Counted from the stretch's first letter, positions 1 to 5,929 are shown. The stretch is 7,742 nt of DNA from Chlamydiota bacterium (GCA_021772355.1 JAJFMB010000082.1:1-7742), one strand, 5' to 3'. The notes: a model not told the origin generated them from the letters alone. Numbers and translations: made by a program.

Positions 1-239
1 AGTTAGCTTCTCTAAAGAGCTATTTGCTACGAGACACCTCGTATACAAAAAATAATGAACAGGTCTCAGAAAAAGAACTTCTGATCACGATTCGAGGTTT
101 TGCTAACCGCTTTCTAGATCGCGACTACGGAACTGAGTTGGAAGCAGGACGCGATCTTCGTTTAGAAGTTTTCGTGATGGCAAAAAAATACATTCAACAG
201 AACATCCAATCGGTTCTTAGGAGGATTAATGATTCATAA
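1..239 (+). CDS. 3' end of an unrecognised protein (partial)
   Basis: The frame is open to the left edge of the window and ends at a TAA at 237-239, so only about 78 C-terminal residues are visible. A TTG at 24-26 is probably not a start, because the frame stays open before it and has no ribosome binding site. The tail is soluble, charged and probably helical, with a basic end (near-terminal ...VLRRINDS). I see no diagnostic motif and cannot assign a family. The stop lies 11 bases inside the following dipeptidase gene, which suggests that both sit on one mRNA and are translationally coupled. Coding is supported by the continuous open frame and by the downstream Shine-Dalgarno being embedded in its last codons. 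Its function is unknown from this fragment. Confidence 0.7.
   Translation, partial: LASLKSYLLRDTSYTKNNEQVSEKELLITIRGFANRFLDRDYGTELEAGRDLRLEVFVMAKKYIQQNIQSVLRRINDS
219..224 (+). promoter_or_regulatory. Shine-Dalgarno site of the dipeptidase gene
   Basis: A perfect AGGAGG lies 4 bases before the ATG at 229 and inside the last codons of the preceding gene. It fixes the start of the dipeptidase at 229 and fits translational coupling between the two genes. Confidence 0.8.
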
Positions 240-801
240 ACTTGTCGACCTTAAAAAAGCTATCCCAGACATTATTTTTGACATTCGCTATGCAACTCCT
301 AATAATTTTCTTAGGCGTGCTGTCTATGATCGTCACGCCTGTTATGTGCATAAGGACGTCTTAGAAAAATTGAAATCTGTACAGCAAGAGCTTAAAACGA
401 AAAATCTGTGCCTGAAAGTTTTCGACGGATATCGTCCGGCTTCGGCAAGCCAAGCATTTTGGGATGCGATTAAGGATGATCGCTATGTTGCCAATCCTGC
501 GGTAAGACGTGATCGCCATTCAAGAGCCACCGCGATTGACATCACGATCGTCAACGTTGCTGGTGATGAGCTAGAGATGCCAACCGAATTTGATGATTTT
601 ACAGAAAAAGCACACCCTAATGCCGAGAATATTACAGAAACTGCTAAGGCAAATCGATTAATGCTTACGACGCTGATGAAAAAGCATGGATTTACGCAAC
701 ATCCAAACGAGTGGTGGCACTTTGATTTGGCAGAATGGGAAAGCTATCCGCCGCTAGATTTAACTTTTGATCAACTTGAACAGGCTATTGCTCATGCCTA
801 G
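229..801 (+). CDS. VanX/DdpX-type D-Ala-D-Ala dipeptidase (peptidase M15D)
   Basis: This 190-residue protein belongs to the zinc D-alanyl-D-alanine dipeptidases, which split D-Ala-D-Ala into two D-alanines for cell-wall precursor turnover or recycling. Visible family marks in order: YATPNNF near residues 21-27; DGYRP at 66-70, whose Arg69 corresponds to VanX Arg71; zinc ligands His97 and Asp104 with the usual seven-residue spacing; and EWWHF at 161-165, giving catalytic Glu161 and zinc ligand His164. Length is close to VanX (about 200). Two positions in the zinc motif differ from the usual S-x-H-x-x-G-x-A-x-D: Asp95 replaces Ser and Ala100 replaces Gly, while all metal and catalytic residues remain. 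No signal peptide is seen, so it is probably cytoplasmic. The start is set by AGGAGG at 219-224. The gene overlaps both neighbours (11 bases upstream, 8 downstream). A vancomycin-resistance role is unlikely because no vanH or vanA partner is visible here; recycling or peptidoglycan remodelling is the likelier job. Confidence 0.9.
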   Translation: MIHKLVDLKKAIPDIIFDIRYATPNNFLRRAVYDRHACYVHKDVLEKLKSVQQELKTKNLCLKVFDGYRPASASQAFWDAIKDDRYVANPAVRRDRHSRATAIDITIVNVAGDELEMPTEFDDFTEKAHPNAENITETAKANRLMLTTLMKKHGFTQHPNEWWHFDLAEWESYPPLDLTFDQLEQAIAHA

Positions 802-1546
802 TATATCTTCTATCAAACACCCTCTTTTTGAAGAGCTGCGCAGCTTGCGTACCATTCAAGGACAGCAAGCGCTTAGCAAGTTCTTAGTCGAAGAGGAGTT
901 GATTCACGATGCTATTAAAGCAGGATACCAGATTGAGCATGTTTTCACAGTGAATAAGGATCTCTACTCGGATAAGGTTCCTCACTATCAGATCAACCAA
1001 GGGATGATGCGCAAAGTTTATTCCCAGGGGCGTCCTCCAAAAGCCGTTGCTGTGTGCCGTGCAAAGTTTGCTTCTCTAGAGGAATTTAAAAAAAAACAGT
1101 TCCTCGTCATCTTAGAGAACATCCAAGACCCCGGTAATTTAGGAACCATGCTCCGCACGTGTGAGGCTTTTGGCGTTGAAGGAGTGATCATTATCGGCAA
1201 TGACCTTACACATTTGTACAACCGCATCACCGTTCGTAGCGCGATGGGCGCTCTCTTTCGTCTACAAATTTCCCAGGCAGATCAAAGCATTGTTGAAGAT
1301 TTCCTTAAAGAGAATAATCACGAGTTAATTGTCACATCACCGCATGCCGGACAAGCGCTCAATAAAGCTCAGTTGAAACGACCTGTTGTCGTTGCCTTTG
1401 GCAATGAAACAGATGGGGTATCACCGGAAATGATGAAGCTTGCCACGCATGCCGTTTCTATTCCCATGGCAGGAAGTATCGAATCTCTCAACGTCGCTGT
1501 CTGCTGTGGGGTCGTACTCTACTCATTGGCCCTCCGAGCACAATGA
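794..1546 (+). CDS. SpoU/TrmH-family RNA 2'-O-methyltransferase (SPOUT class)
   Basis: The 250-residue product should transfer a methyl group from S-adenosylmethionine to a ribose 2'-OH in rRNA or tRNA. Residues 1 to about 90 look like the L30e-like substrate-binding domain found in RlmB-type members. The C-terminal SPOUT knot carries all three SpoU motifs: motif 1 at 109-122 (N109, D112-P-G-N-L-G117, R121-T122), motif 2 at 202-208 (FGNETDG, with the expected Glu205), and motif 3 at 223-235 (IPM...S231-L-N-V-A). The segment RSAMGALFR at 148-156 is also typical. I chose the ATG at 794, which overlaps the dipeptidase stop by 8 bases, over a TTG at 767, because the protein then begins at the usual position for the family. 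Only a weak CAGG precedes it, so coupling to the upstream gene is likely. A run of nine A (1088-1096) lies in frame. The exact target nucleotide cannot be told from sequence; RlmB, TrmH and other subtypes are possible. Confidence 0.9.
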   Translation: MPSISSIKHPLFEELRSLRTIQGQQALSKFLVEEELIHDAIKAGYQIEHVFTVNKDLYSDKVPHYQINQGMMRKVYSQGRPPKAVAVCRAKFASLEEFKKKQFLVILENIQDPGNLGTMLRTCEAFGVEGVIIIGNDLTHLYNRITVRSAMGALFRLQISQADQSIVEDFLKENNHELIVTSPHAGQALNKAQLKRPVVVAFGNETDGVSPEMMKLATHAVSIPMAGSIESLNVAVCCGVVLYSLALRAQ

Positions 1547-1633
1547 AATCCCCAGGGAAGTTCAATGGAGAACACTGTAAGTAAATCCTAAAGTCTTAGG
1601 AAAGATTACGGAGATCACTATTTGTACATCCCA
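1547..1633. other. Spacer after the methyltransferase gene, no gene seen
   Basis: This short spacer separates the operon end from the tandem repeats. It holds one weak hairpin (CCTAA at 1587-1591 with TTAGG at 1596-1600) that is not followed by a T-run, so I do not call it a terminator. No ribosome binding site plus start pair or RNA gene is recognisable. Confidence 0.5.
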
Positions 1634-1931
1634 GACTCTTTCGATGATTTTGTGGTTTTGGTAAGAAGTGACGAGTTTTTACTCGTCGCTGAGGTTGAGG
1701 CTAGTGTCGGCTTTAGCCGGCACTATAATTCTAAGGAAGCTATTAGCTTAGGGAGCTTTACTATTGCTAGATGCGAGGGGATTGTCCCCTCGCGCACCCC
1801 TCTCCCGCCCTCAAGTGACGATGCTGCGCATCCTCACTTTCCGTTGGGGTTTTTTGTCGCAATTTCTAAGTTTTGTTTTTGGAGGGGTTTGTGAATCTCT
1901 TACAAATAGTTGATTCCTTGGATGGTTGAGG
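1634..1931 (+). repeat. Tandem structured repeat, copy A (298 bp)
   Basis: This is the first of two head-to-tail copies with a period of exactly 298 bases; both begin GACTCTTTCGATGATTTT. Hand alignment of the copies gives about 15 substitutions and two compensating one-base indels (roughly 94% identity). The unit holds a series of hairpins: 1667-1690 (10 bp, TTTT loop), 1702-1725 (10 bp, loop TTTA), 1737-1749 (5 bp), 1773-1793 (8 bp perfect, loop ATTGT) and 1813-1839 (11 pairs, one C-C mismatch, loop TGC). An outer ACCCC (1796-1800) can pair with GGGGT (1846-1850), directly followed by more T (T-run 1850-1855). A perfect TATAAT lies at 1724-1729. The indels shift any reading frame between copies, so the open frames crossing it are not genes. 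It sits between convergent transcription units, like intergenic palindromic elements of the REP/BIME kind, but I do not recognise it as a known family. The strand is assigned from G-U wobble pairs. Confidence 0.92.
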
Positions 1932-2229
1932 GACTCTTTCGATGATTTTATGGTTTTGGTAAGAAGTGACGAGTTTTTACTCGTCGCTGAGGTTGAGGGT
2001 AGTGTCGGCTTTAGCCGGCACTATAATTCTAAGGAAGTTTTTAGCTTGGGTAGCTTTTACTATTGTTAGATGCGAGGGGATTGTCTCCTCGCGCACCCCT
2101 CTCCCGCCCTCAAGTGACGATGCTGCGCATCCTCACTTTCCGTTGGGGTTTTTTGTCGCAATTTCTAAGTTTTGTTTTGGAGGGGTTTGTGGATTTCTTA
2201 CAAATAGTGGATTTCTTGGGTTGTTGAGA
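1932..2229 (+). repeat. Tandem structured repeat, copy B (298 bp)
   Basis: This second copy immediately abuts copy A. The equivalent hairpins are at 1965-1988, 2000-2023, 2035-2047, 2072-2092 and 2112-2138, with TATAAT at 2022-2027 and the ACCCC/GGGGT outer pair at 2095-2099 and 2145-2149 followed by T. Blocks carrying the large hairpins are almost unchanged from copy A: about 105 bases from 2070 differ at one site, and about 87 bases from 1951 differ at one site. The changes cluster in the linker near 2038-2066 and in the tail after about 2175. One extra T near 2055 is offset by one missing T near 2177. The single change in the 8-bp hairpin stem and one in the small hairpin stem both turn a G-C pair into G-U when read on the + strand, so pairing is kept. 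Confidence 0.92.
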
Positions 2230-2333
2230 AACTCTTTTAGTAATTTGAAGGTTTCTGTTTTCGAAGGGTTAATCCCTTGGGTGATTGAAAGATTTGTGGA
2301 TTTCCTGGGTGCCCGGAGGGCCATTGTGTAAAC
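2230..2333 (+). repeat. Degenerate start of a third repeat unit plus tail
   Basis: In the position expected for a third unit, the bases AACTCTTTTAGTAATTT resemble the unit start GACTCTTTCGATGATTT, followed by a similar GGTTT. The resemblance then fades. Later bases (TGTGGATTTCCTGGGT near 2295-2310) echo the tail of copy B. Two small palindromes are present: AAGGG-TTAAT-CCCTT at 2264-2278 and GCCC-GGA-GGGC at 2311-2321. Neither is followed by a T-run on either strand, so a terminator for the permease gene on the - strand is not convincing here. Confidence 0.4.
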
Positions 2334-4283
2334 TTAACTGGAGGGACTTAGCGACCATATTGTGGGAATGAGCAGAGTGCCGACGATAAGAAAGATCAAG
2401 TCGAGGGGTAAGCCGATTTTGAGGAAGTCTTTGAATTTGTAGCCGCCTGGGCCGTAAACGAGCATGTGGGTTTGGTATCCTGTGGGGATGGCAAAGCAGC
2501 AAGAGCAGCCTATAGCGATGGTGATGCCGATTGTTTTGACGGCCATGTCACTGGTGTACCCTGCGAGAAAGGCTGTTTGAACGGCGATGGGAAAGAGGAT
2601 GAGTGCAGCAGCATTATTGGTGAGTAGTTCTGTTGTGATGATGGTAATGAGTAGGATTCCCCCTGTGAGCATATAGGGATCTGTGCCAACGACTGAGAGT
2701 AGAAATTCTGCAAAAACATTGGCAACGCCCGTGATGACCATAGCTTTTGCGAAGGCAAACGCGCTGGCGATGAGGAGTAATACGTTCCAGCTAATGCTTT
2801 TTTGAGCTTGCCTTATTGAGATGTTGCCAGTGAAAATTAAAAAGAAGGCTACTGTCAAAGAAGCAACCATGATTGGGATATGCAACATAACGGCAGCGAC
2901 CATAGCAAATAATGCTCCGATCACAATACTTGCGCGCACGGGGTGGTAAATGGAGAGCTTTTCGGCATGGCGGATATTGTAGAAGTCTTTGTTATAGTAA
3001 TCAGCCCCGTGCCAGGTTTCTCCTGAGAGAAGCATCAGTGTATCTCCGGGCAGTAGGACGGTGTCTCTTACATTTCCGGTCACCCTAGATCCTTGACGAT
3101 AGATCGCGAGGATTGAAGCGCCGTAATTGGTGCGAAAATTGATGCTTTTGGGAGTCTTTCCAATTAGCCATGACGTATTAGAGAGGACAACTTCTGTAAA
3201 GTGGGAGGAGCCGGGATCGAGCTCAAAATGGGGATCGGCTTGTGATTGCAGTCCTTTTATGGTGTGAAGTTGCACAATTTTATTTACGTCGCCGGCAAAG
3301 ACGAGGCGGTCGCCCAAAAAGATGACAAGCTCTTGGCTTGGAGAGTCGATAATTTCACTTCCACGTTCAATTTGAATGAGCATATCTTCGCGAAAATACT
3401 TTTTTGCGGTTTCTTTAATCGTTTTACCAATCAGAGGACACTCTTCCTGTACGAGAAACTCCGCAGTAAATTCTCGCGCCTCTTCTGTTAAGGCCGATGC
3501 GGGATCTTGACGAACCGGTAAAAAATGGCGGCCGATAAAGATGACATAGAGAGTACCGATAATGCCTAAGGGAATGCCGGCTTTGGCCAGTTCAAAAAAA
3601 GTGAATTCCGAGGCAACGGAATGGGTTCGCAATAGGCCGAAAACAATAATGTTTGTCGATGTCCCAATTAAGGTGCACATCCCTCCAAAAATTGCCGCAT
3701 AGGAAAGAGGAATGAGGTATTTGGACGGTACACAAGAGTTTTCTAATGACCACCTTCGTATGATAGGCGCCATTAACAAGACAATCGGCGTATTATTGAG
3801 GAAGGCAGAGGCAAGAGAAACCGGAAACATATAGGAGATCAGTTGTGTCCCAACGTGTTTTGAGGTTGATAAGATCTTGCGGCCGACGATGTCGAGAATT
3901 CCATTGATTTCCAAGGCACGCATAATGACGCACAGCATCGCAATTGTCACCAGAATGGGGTTGGCAAATCCCTCTAAAAACTGTTTTGGTGTGAGAATGC
4001 CCACAATAACGAGGATTCCCGCGCTAATGAGTAGGGTGATATCCGGTGAACGCACTTCCAACATAAGTGCGATAAAAGTGAGGACGAATAAAGCGATGGC
4101 GAAATACCCTTTCCAAGTCAGATCGGAAATTTTTACCTCGCGCTGTGGATGCGTTTCCACTAATCCCGGCGCGGTATTTTCAGTTTTAAATTGAAGGTTC
4201 GCATTTTTTTCAGGAGATTGCGCATGAACCCCAAATAGAGGTAGCAAAAAAATCACAAATATAAAAAATACACTTCTCATCAT
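2334..4283 (-). CDS. SLC13/DASS-family anion permease with two RCK_C (TrkA_C) domains
   Basis: This 649-residue inner-membrane protein belongs to the divalent anion:Na+ symporter (SLC13) superfamily, whose members move sulfate, phosphate or dicarboxylates. Numbering from the ATG at 4283: an apparent signal peptide at 1-21 (basic start, long hydrophobic core, V-H-A before Gln22); membrane segments from about 57 to 254 with the first signature N163-N-T-P and G207-T-S-T-N; two soluble RCK_C domains at about 271-342 and 359-420; then membrane segments from about 451 to 644 with the second signature T551-E-L-L-T-N-N-A and the P-T-G-Y-Q-T-H and G-P-G-G-Y motifs near 600-615. The central RCK pair is the usual layout of this subfamily and probably senses a ligand; which one is unknown. 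A longer form from TTG at 4295 is possible, but the tandem ATG codons at 4283 and 4280 fit the signal peptide better. No strong ribosome binding site is seen. It is divergent from enolase, 69 bases away. The substrate cannot be assigned. Confidence 0.88.
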   Translation of the reverse strand: MMRSVFFIFVIFLLPLFGVHAQSPEKNANLQFKTENTAPGLVETHPQREVKISDLTWKGYFAIALFVLTFIALMLEVRSPDITLLISAGILVIVGILTPKQFLEGFANPILVTIAMLCVIMRALEINGILDIVGRKILSTSKHVGTQLISYMFPVSLASAFLNNTPIVLLMAPIIRRWSLENSCVPSKYLIPLSYAAIFGGMCTLIGTSTNIIVFGLLRTHSVASEFTFFELAKAGIPLGIIGTLYVIFIGRHFLPVRQDPASALTEEAREFTAEFLVQEECPLIGKTIKETAKKYFREDMLIQIERGSEIIDSPSQELVIFLGDRLVFAGDVNKIVQLHTIKGLQSQADPHFELDPGSSHFTEVVLSNTSWLIGKTPKSINFRTNYGASILAIYRQGSRVTGNVRDTVLLPGDTLMLLSGETWHGADYYNKDFYNIRHAEKLSIYHPVRASIVIGALFAMVAAVMLHIPIMVASLTVAFFLIFTGNISIRQAQKSISWNVLLLIASAFAFAKAMVITGVANVFAEFLLSVVGTDPYMLTGGILLITIITTELLTNNAAALILFPIAVQTAFLAGYTSDMAVKTIGITIAIGCSCCFAIPTGYQTHMLVYGPGGYKFKDFLKIGLPLDLIFLIVGTLLIPTIWSLSPSS

Positions 4284-4340
4284 TGGGAACTTCAAAAATA
4301 ACTAATTGTACTTAAACACATTGATCATTATTTTTAAAGA

Positions 4341-4346
4341 AAGAGG
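4341..4346 (+). promoter_or_regulatory. Ribosome binding site of enolase
   Basis: AAGAGG stands 6 bases before the ATG at 4353. The divergent intergenic space is only 69 bases, so promoters for both genes must lie within it or in the start of the neighbouring gene; I could not pick a convincing -35/-10 pair there. Confidence 0.7.
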
Positions 4347-4352
4347 TTTATC

Positions 4353-5630
4353 ATGGCATATATCCGTTCTGTGAAGGCGTTAGAGATCTTAGATTCAAGG
4401 GGAAATCCTACTGTTGAGGTGATGATTGTGACTGATGGAGGCTTTATTGCAAAAGCATCTGTTCCATCAGGAGCTTCAACGGGGGAGCATGAAGCGGTAG
4501 AGTTACGTGATGGTGATCAGAGTCGCTACTTCGGAAAGGGAGTGGAGCTTGCTGTTGCTCACGTGAATGGTCCTATTGCTCAGCTTCTTATTGGAGAGCA
4601 TGTCTTTGATCAAATGCGTTTGGATAAGATGATGATTGCGCATGACGGAACAGAAAATAAAGGGCGTTTAGGAGCAAATGCTATTCTAGGAGCATCTCTT
4701 GCGATTGCAAGAGCTGGAGCCATGTCAGCTAAACTTCCACTTTATCGCTACATCGGCGGTTGTCACACCTATATGCTGCCATGTCCCATGATGAACATTA
4801 TCAATGGAGGGGCGCATGCGGATAACTCCCTCGAGTTCCAGGAATTTATGATTCGTCCTATCGGGGCTCCTACTTTTAAGGAAGCTGTACGTTGGGGAGC
4901 TGAGATTTTTCACACTTTAAAAAAGATCCTCAAAGAAGAGGGGCATGTCACAGCTGTTGGAGATGAAGGGGGATTTGCTCCTAATCTCTCTTCTAATGAA
5001 GAAGCGATTGAAATCATTCTCATGGCAATTGAAAAGGCAGGCTATCGTCCCGGAAGTCAGATAACGCTTGCTTTAGATTGTGCTGCATCAGAGTTTTACG
5101 ATAAGTCTACTAAGCTGTACGTTGAGAAAAAAAAGAAAAAGAATAAGCAATCTTATGAAGAGCGCACTGCAGAAGAGCAGGTGGAGTATCTAGAAGGGCT
5201 ATGTCGCGCCTATCCGATTGACTCTATTGAAGATGGATTAGATGAAAACGATTGGAAAGGTTGGCATTATTTAACCGAGCGCTTAGGGAATAAAGTACAA
5301 ATTGTCGGGGATGATATCTTCGTTACCAATCCCGTCTTTTTGCAAAAGGCATTTAACGAAAAGGTTGCGAATTCCGTTCTTGTCAAGGTGAATCAAATTG
5401 GTACACTAACAGAGGCATTAGAAGCGATTCGACTGTCGCACACTCATGGTTATTCAACTGTAATCTCGCATCGTTCGGGTGAGACGGAAGATACAATCAT
5501 TGCAGACATCGCGGTGGCAGTCAATGCCGGTCAAATCAAAACGGGATCCCTTTCTCGATCTGACCGGCTTGCGAAATACAACCGCCTTCTCAATATCGAA
5601 GAAGGCTTAGGTGATATTGCAAAGTATTAG
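4353..5630 (+). CDS. eno: Enolase (phosphopyruvate hydratase)
   Basis: This 425-residue cytoplasmic enzyme converts 2-phosphoglycerate to phosphoenolpyruvate in glycolysis. The sequence is full length and carries the family signatures: SRGNPTVEV at 15-23, SGASTGEHEAVELRDGD at 39-55, His155, Glu164, catalytic Glu205 in GDEGG, Mg ligands Asp242, Glu293 and Asp320, catalytic Lys345 in VKVNQIG, the SHRSGE loop with His373, and Lys396. The spacings Asp320-Lys345-His373-Lys396 equal those of the E. coli enzyme (317-342-370-393). A lysine-rich loop at 259-265 is encoded by A-runs that form an A-AAA-AAG slippery-type sequence. The start ATG follows AAGAGG at 4341-4346 by 6 bases. Its stop codon overlaps the stop codon of the small exported-protein gene on the other strand, so it probably has no terminator of its own directly after the stop. 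Confidence 0.98.
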   Translation: MAYIRSVKALEILDSRGNPTVEVMIVTDGGFIAKASVPSGASTGEHEAVELRDGDQSRYFGKGVELAVAHVNGPIAQLLIGEHVFDQMRLDKMMIAHDGTENKGRLGANAILGASLAIARAGAMSAKLPLYRYIGGCHTYMLPCPMMNIINGGAHADNSLEFQEFMIRPIGAPTFKEAVRWGAEIFHTLKKILKEEGHVTAVGDEGGFAPNLSSNEEAIEIILMAIEKAGYRPGSQITLALDCAASEFYDKSTKLYVEKKKKKNKQSYEERTAEEQVEYLEGLCRAYPIDSIEDGLDENDWKGWHYLTERLGNKVQIVGDDIFVTNPVFLQKAFNEKVANSVLVKVNQIGTLTEALEAIRLSHTHGYSTVISHRSGETEDTIIADIAVAVNAGQIKTGSLSRSDRLAKYNRLLNIEEGLGDIAKY

Positions 5631-5857
5631 CCCTCGCGGGTGTTATCTTCGTCACTATCATCTTCATTATTGCAGTCGCAATCAGCCGGACATGCGCTGT
5701 AAAGAACTGTAACGTCCACATCTTCGACTTTCTGCTGACTCAATTGTTCGTGTTTCTCTTTACTGACAACGTTCCACTTTATTTCACAGCAGCTTCCCAT
5801 GTCTGCCATGCAAAACATTGGTACTAGCATCATTAAACTAAATAGTGTCTTTTTCAT
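5627..5857 (-). CDS. Small exported cysteine-rich acidic protein, unknown function
   Basis: This is a 76-residue orphan. The start at 5857 is fixed by GGAGG (5863-5867) five bases upstream, so a longer frame from 5917 is rejected. Residues 1-18 form a Sec-type signal peptide (MKK start, hydrophobic and Met-rich core, likely cleavage after Ala18; the cysteine at 16 does not sit in a good lipobox). The mature part would be about 58 residues with five cysteines (23, 24, 56, 60, 62) and a very acidic C-terminus rich in Asp, Glu and Asn after residue 62. In the periplasm these cysteines could form disulfides or bind metal, but nothing proves it. A promoter (TTGCAA-16-CATACT) fits upstream. The gene is convergent with enolase with a 4-base overlap. 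I recognise no family; lineage-specific envelope or secreted proteins of this kind are common in Chlamydiae (inference). Confidence 0.75.
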   Translation of the reverse strand: MKKTLFSLMMLVPMFCMADMGSCCEIKWNVVSKEKHEQLSQQKVEDVDVTVLYSACPADCDCNNEDDSDEDNTREG

Positions 5858-5862
5858 CACAT

Positions 5863-5867
5863 CCTCC
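5863..5867 (-). promoter_or_regulatory. Shine-Dalgarno deciding the start of the 76-residue protein
   Basis: GGAGG on the - strand lies 5 bases before the ATG at 5857. The alternative upstream start at 5917 overlaps the predicted -35 box, which further argues for the short form. Confidence 0.8.
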
Positions 5868-5889
5868 GTGTATGAATATTCTTCACCAC

Positions 5890-5917
5890 AGTATGAAAAA
5901 CTCTCTCTTTTTTGCAA
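5890..5917 (-). promoter_or_regulatory. Predicted sigma70-type promoter of the 76-residue protein gene
   Basis: On the - strand TTGCAA (5912-5917) and CATACT (5890-5895) are separated by 16 bases; each matches 4 of 6 consensus positions. Transcription would start about 25 to 30 bases before the ATG, a normal leader length. Confidence 0.5.
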
Positions 5918-5929
5918 TAAGAAAAGGTT

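Noticed and set aside
767..793. TTG start extending the methyltransferase by nine residues
   Set aside because: No ribosome binding site; the ATG at 794 gives the usual SpoU N-terminus and a normal 8-base overlap.
1088..1096. Run of nine A in the methyltransferase gene as a phase-variation or pseudogene signal
   Set aside because: The frame is intact across it and the protein is full length; such runs are common in A-rich lysine codons.
1018..1230. Open frames opposite known genes (also 2510-2758, 3246-3491, 3877-4194, 4725-4913, 6308-6511, 7311-7586)
   Set aside because: Shadow frames overlapping well-supported genes, with no ribosome binding sites or recognisable proteins.
1773..1839. tRNA or tmRNA-like fold
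   Set aside because: The hairpins do not form a cloverleaf and there is no T-loop consensus or acceptor stem.
1622..1894. 90-residue open frame over repeat copy A
   Set aside because: Starts at TTG without a ribosome binding site and translates the hairpin repeat; the same frame is broken in copy B by one-base indels.
1634..2229. CRISPR array
   Set aside because: Only two long units with no short repeats and unique spacers, and no cas genes nearby.
1966..2331. 121-residue open frame over repeat copy B
   Set aside because: It begins in a different phase of the repeat from the frame over copy A, lacks a ribosome binding site, and is explained by the non-coding repeat.
2133..2502. Open frames on the - strand across the repeat and permease end
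   Set aside because: Low-complexity translations of repeat and antisense shadow of the permease gene, without start signals.
4284..4352. Promoter boxes for enolase and permease (for example TTGTAC-17-TATTTT on +, lone TACAAT on - at 4305-4310)
   Set aside because: The + pair would start transcription inside the ribosome binding site, and the - box has no matching -35; too weak to annotate.
5858..5917. Upstream start adding 20 residues to the small exported protein
   Set aside because: It would bury the signal peptide and covers the predicted promoter, while GGAGG precedes the ATG at 5857.
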